In this document: positions 14,074 to 15,233 of the stretch, piece by piece | Layout of the letters: each line of letters begins with the position of its first letter | How positions within the stretch are numbered: the stretch's first letter is position 1 | NCBI GenBank assembly: GCA_946887155.1 | Contig: CAMPKM010000023.1 | Location: 1 to 15,233 of the forward strand | DNA: 15,233 nt | Direction of reading: 5' to 3' | From: an uncultured Gemmatimonadota bacterium | Lineage (GTDB): Bacteria; Gemmatimonadota; Gemmatimonadetes; Gemmatimonadales; Gemmatimonadaceae | Notes under the pieces: generated by a model | The model's database searches: none | What the model saw: only the letters and a program-made list of their open reading frames with translations | Told to the model about the DNA's origin: nothing | Position numbers and translations under genes: made by a program

Positions 14074-14079
14074 GATCCT

Positions 14080-14102
14080 GAACAAATGACGGCGGTTTGT
14101 TC
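14080..14102. promoter_or_regulatory. Candidate TetR operator
   Basis: GAACAAA (14080-14086) and TTTGTTC (14096-14102) form a perfect 7-bp dyad around 9 bp. It lies 7 bp upstream of the TetR GTG and about 60 bp before the divergent membrane-protein start. Position and symmetry fit an autoregulatory TetR-type operator. Confidence 0.55.
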
Positions 14103-14142
14103 GGCAGGCAATGCCGGCTCCCGCGGGGCTCGCTACGCTTGC

Positions 14143-14155
14143 GGGAACGTTTCCC
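14143..14155. promoter_or_regulatory. Second palindrome before the membrane-protein gene
   Basis: GGGAA-CGT-TTCCC is a perfect 5-bp dyad with a 3-bp centre, ending 7 bp before the ATG at 14163. It could be an operator or a hairpin affecting translation. It differs in sequence from the GAACAAA dyad, so it may bind a different protein. Confidence 0.3.
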
Positions 14156-14162
14156 CACACCC

Positions 14163-14786
14163 ATGCCCAACGAAAGACCATACGGACTTGCGCTCATCCT
14201 CGGCACCCTGGCCGGTGTCGTAACCATGGCATTTCACCCGACCGGGCATGCGCTGCTCGCGGACTTCGACCGGGTTGCGCTGATCAATCGTTCGGTGCAC
14301 GCCTTGGCGATCGCTGGCACCATCACGACGGTGGCAGGGCTCGTCGGATTGAGGAGAAGTTTCGCGCCGCAGTCGGTCCTCGTTGACCTGGCGATAGTGT
14401 CGTATGGATTCGGTGCCCTGGCGGTGATGTTTGCCGCCATCGCCAGCGGGTTGCTCGGCACCGAGCTATCGCGGCGGGTTCTCGAGGCGGGTGATGGAGG
14501 TCGCGCCGTCTGGGAGACCGTCATGGTCTACAACTTCGCGTTGAATCAGGCGACGACCCAGGTCTTCGTGGTTGCGGCGTCAATCGGGATACTGCTCTGG
14601 TCCCTGGCCATGCTCGAGGTCCCGCGGTTCGGCAAGTCGTTAGGCCTGACCGGAATCGTGGTCGGCGGTGCCGCGGTCGTTGCCATTCTGGCTGGTGTAA
14701 CGAGGGACATTCACGGCTTCGGCGCGATCGTCCTGGGGCATGGCGTCTGGCTCGTCTGGACCGGCAGTCGGTTGCTGAAGGGCTGA
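14163..14786 (+). CDS. Six-helix membrane protein of unknown function
   Basis: A 207-residue protein starting MPNERPYG, with six predicted membrane helices at about 8-24, 44-63, 76-98, 133-151, 160-179 and 184-203. A short hydrophilic stretch (about 100-130) separates the third and fourth helices. Conserved-looking polar positions inside or near helices include HPTGH (25-29), RSVHA (43-47), NQATTQ (128-133), RDIHGF (181-186) and LGHG (191-194); the histidines could bind metal or a cofactor, but this is a guess. I recognise no named family. It is divergent from the TetR gene, and small multi-helix proteins in that setting often act in transport or stress response. ATG 14163 is chosen because earlier residues overlap the regulatory palindromes. 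A plausible hairpin follows the gene at 14808-14834. Confidence 0.8.
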   Translation: MPNERPYGLALILGTLAGVVTMAFHPTGHALLADFDRVALINRSVHALAIAGTITTVAGLVGLRRSFAPQSVLVDLAIVSYGFGALAVMFAAIASGLLGTELSRRVLEAGDGGRAVWETVMVYNFALNQATTQVFVVAASIGILLWSLAMLEVPRFGKSLGLTGIVVGGAAVVAILAGVTRDIHGFGAIVLGHGVWLVWTGSRLLKG

Positions 14787-14800
14787 CGGGGTCGAGTACG

Positions 14801-14834
14801 TGAAAGAGCCCGCGAGTCGTTTGACCTCGCGGGC
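14801..14834 (-). terminator. Terminator of the tRNA cluster
   Basis: GCCCGCGAG (14808-14816) and CTCGCGGGC (14826-14834) form a perfect 9-bp stem. On the minus strand the stem is followed by TCTTTC, a short U-rich tract, and it lies 22 nt past the tRNA-Pro 3' end. On the plus strand it could slow transcription of the membrane-protein gene, but no U tract follows there. Confidence 0.6.
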
Positions 14835-14856
14835 CATCCATGTGAATCTGTCTCAG

Positions 14857-14930
14857 TCGGGGCGACTGGATTTGAACCAGCGACCTCCTGCTCCCGAAGC
14901 AGGCGCTCTACCGGGCTAAGCTACGCCCCG
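14857..14930 (-). tRNA. tRNA-Pro (anticodon CGG)
   Basis: A 74-nt cloverleaf. The acceptor CGGGGCG pairs with CGCCCCG, with the C1-G72 pair and discriminator A typical of bacterial tRNA-Pro. The anticodon stem CCTGC/GCAGG closes loop TTCGGGA (anticodon CGG, reading CCG). The T arm is CTGG-TTCAAAT-CCAG type. CCA is not encoded. It lies 46 bp after tRNA-Arg(ACG) and is probably cotranscribed with it. Confidence 0.95.
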
Positions 14931-14976
14931 AAACCTGTGGATCGATCACTACTCCCTGCTCGCTACCATCGTGCGA

Positions 14977-15050
14977 CGCGCCCTGAGAGACTCGAACTCC
15001 CAACCTTCTGATCCGTAGTCAGATGCTCTATCCAATTGAGCTAAGGGCGC
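14977..15050 (-). tRNA. tRNA-Arg (anticodon ACG)
   Basis: A 74-nt cloverleaf. The acceptor GCGCCCT pairs with AGGGCGC, followed by discriminator G. The D arm is GCTC/GAGC, the anticodon stem TCTGA/TCAGA closes loop CTACGGA, and the T arm is GGGAG-TTCGAGT-CTCTC. The A at position 34 is expected to be edited to inosine, reading CGU, CGC and CGA. CCA is not encoded. Confidence 0.95.
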
Positions 15051-15065
15051 CCTGCCGTGCTACCT

Positions 15066-15096
15066 GATAGAAGAACGGCCCGCGAAAAGCGGGCCG
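15066..15096 (-). terminator. Terminator downstream of tRNA-Val
   Basis: CGGCCCGC (15076-15083) and GCGGGCCG (15089-15096) form a perfect 8-bp stem around GAAAA. On the minus strand the stem is followed by TTCTTCTATC, giving a U-rich tail. It lies between tRNA-Val and tRNA-Arg(ACG), so the two may be separate transcripts. Confidence 0.65.
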
Positions 15097-15097
15097 C

Positions 15098-15127
15098 ATA
15101 GTACCCGGGACAACAGGATGGGATCAA
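15098..15127 (-). promoter_or_regulatory. Possible promoter of tRNA-Arg(ACG)/tRNA-Pro
   Basis: On the minus strand, TTGATC (15127-15122) and TACTAT (15103-15098) are 18 bp apart, each matching four of six consensus bases. The predicted start near 15091 falls inside the terminator hairpin of the upstream tRNA-Val unit, so the two elements would overlap. Confidence 0.35.
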
Positions 15128-15180
15128 GCGCGCCAATCACGAATACCCATACTGTATGTATGTCCCTTCCCCTGCTTCGA

Positions 15181-15233
15181 TGGGCGGTACAAGACTCGAA
15201 CTTGTGACCTCCACGATGTCAACGTGGCGCTCT
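15181..15233 (-). tRNA. tRNA-Val (anticodon GAC), cut by the window edge
   Basis: The 3' part of a tRNA. The anticodon stem CCACG/CGTGG closes loop TTGACAT (anticodon GAC, reading GUC and GUU). The T arm is ACAAG-TTCGAGT-CTTGT, followed by acceptor strand ACCGCCC and discriminator A. The D arm is represented only by GAGC at the edge; the acceptor 5' strand lies beyond the window. Confidence 0.93.

Overview
This 15.2 kb window comes from a GC-rich, Gram-negative-type bacterial chromosome. A large orphan FtsX/MacB-type permease, an unusual formate dehydrogenase-like protein, scattered heptamer tandem repeats and a polylysine microprotein all fit Gemmatimonadota or a neighbouring deep lineage. 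That placement is inference from gene style; no marker gene in the window proves it. No phage genes, insertion sequence, CRISPR array or integrase was found, so the window reads as ordinary chromosome with interesting intergenic DNA.

Layout from left to right. Positions 1-127 are C-rich with a short heptamer array. On the minus strand follow a molybdopterin formate dehydrogenase alpha subunit-like protein (128-3133) and an orphan two-domain FtsX/MacB-like permease (3214-5604). Next is a 0.8 kb AT-richer zone holding a plus-strand promoter-like site, four successive hairpins, an 18-residue Lys/Ala-rich micro-ORF with a Shine-Dalgarno, and a strong intrinsic terminator. This is the best candidate for something undescribed. 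Then come a 51-residue hypothetical gene and a degenerate SAM-methyltransferase-like gene (both minus), and divergently mutM/fpg (plus).

A minus-strand housekeeping block reads from right to left: tRNA-Arg(CCG), rho, ruvX/yqgF, mltG and an RlmI-like 23S rRNA methyltransferase. ruvX and mltG overlap by 4 bp (GTGA), and mltG and rlmI are 5 bp apart, so these three are probably co-translated. The rho start codon lies inside a perfect inverted repeat, its leader is C-rich like a Rho loading site, and rho is bracketed by an inverted pair of 13-mers from a heptamer repeat family.

The right end has a coiled-coil membrane protein and a TetR regulator (minus), then a divergent six-helix membrane protein (plus). 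The TetR/membrane-protein intergenic region carries a perfect GAACAAA-N9-TTTGTTC dyad and a second palindrome, suggesting local autoregulated control. A minus-strand tRNA cluster closes the window: Val(GAC, cut by the window edge), Arg(ACG) and Pro(CGG), with hairpin terminators around it.
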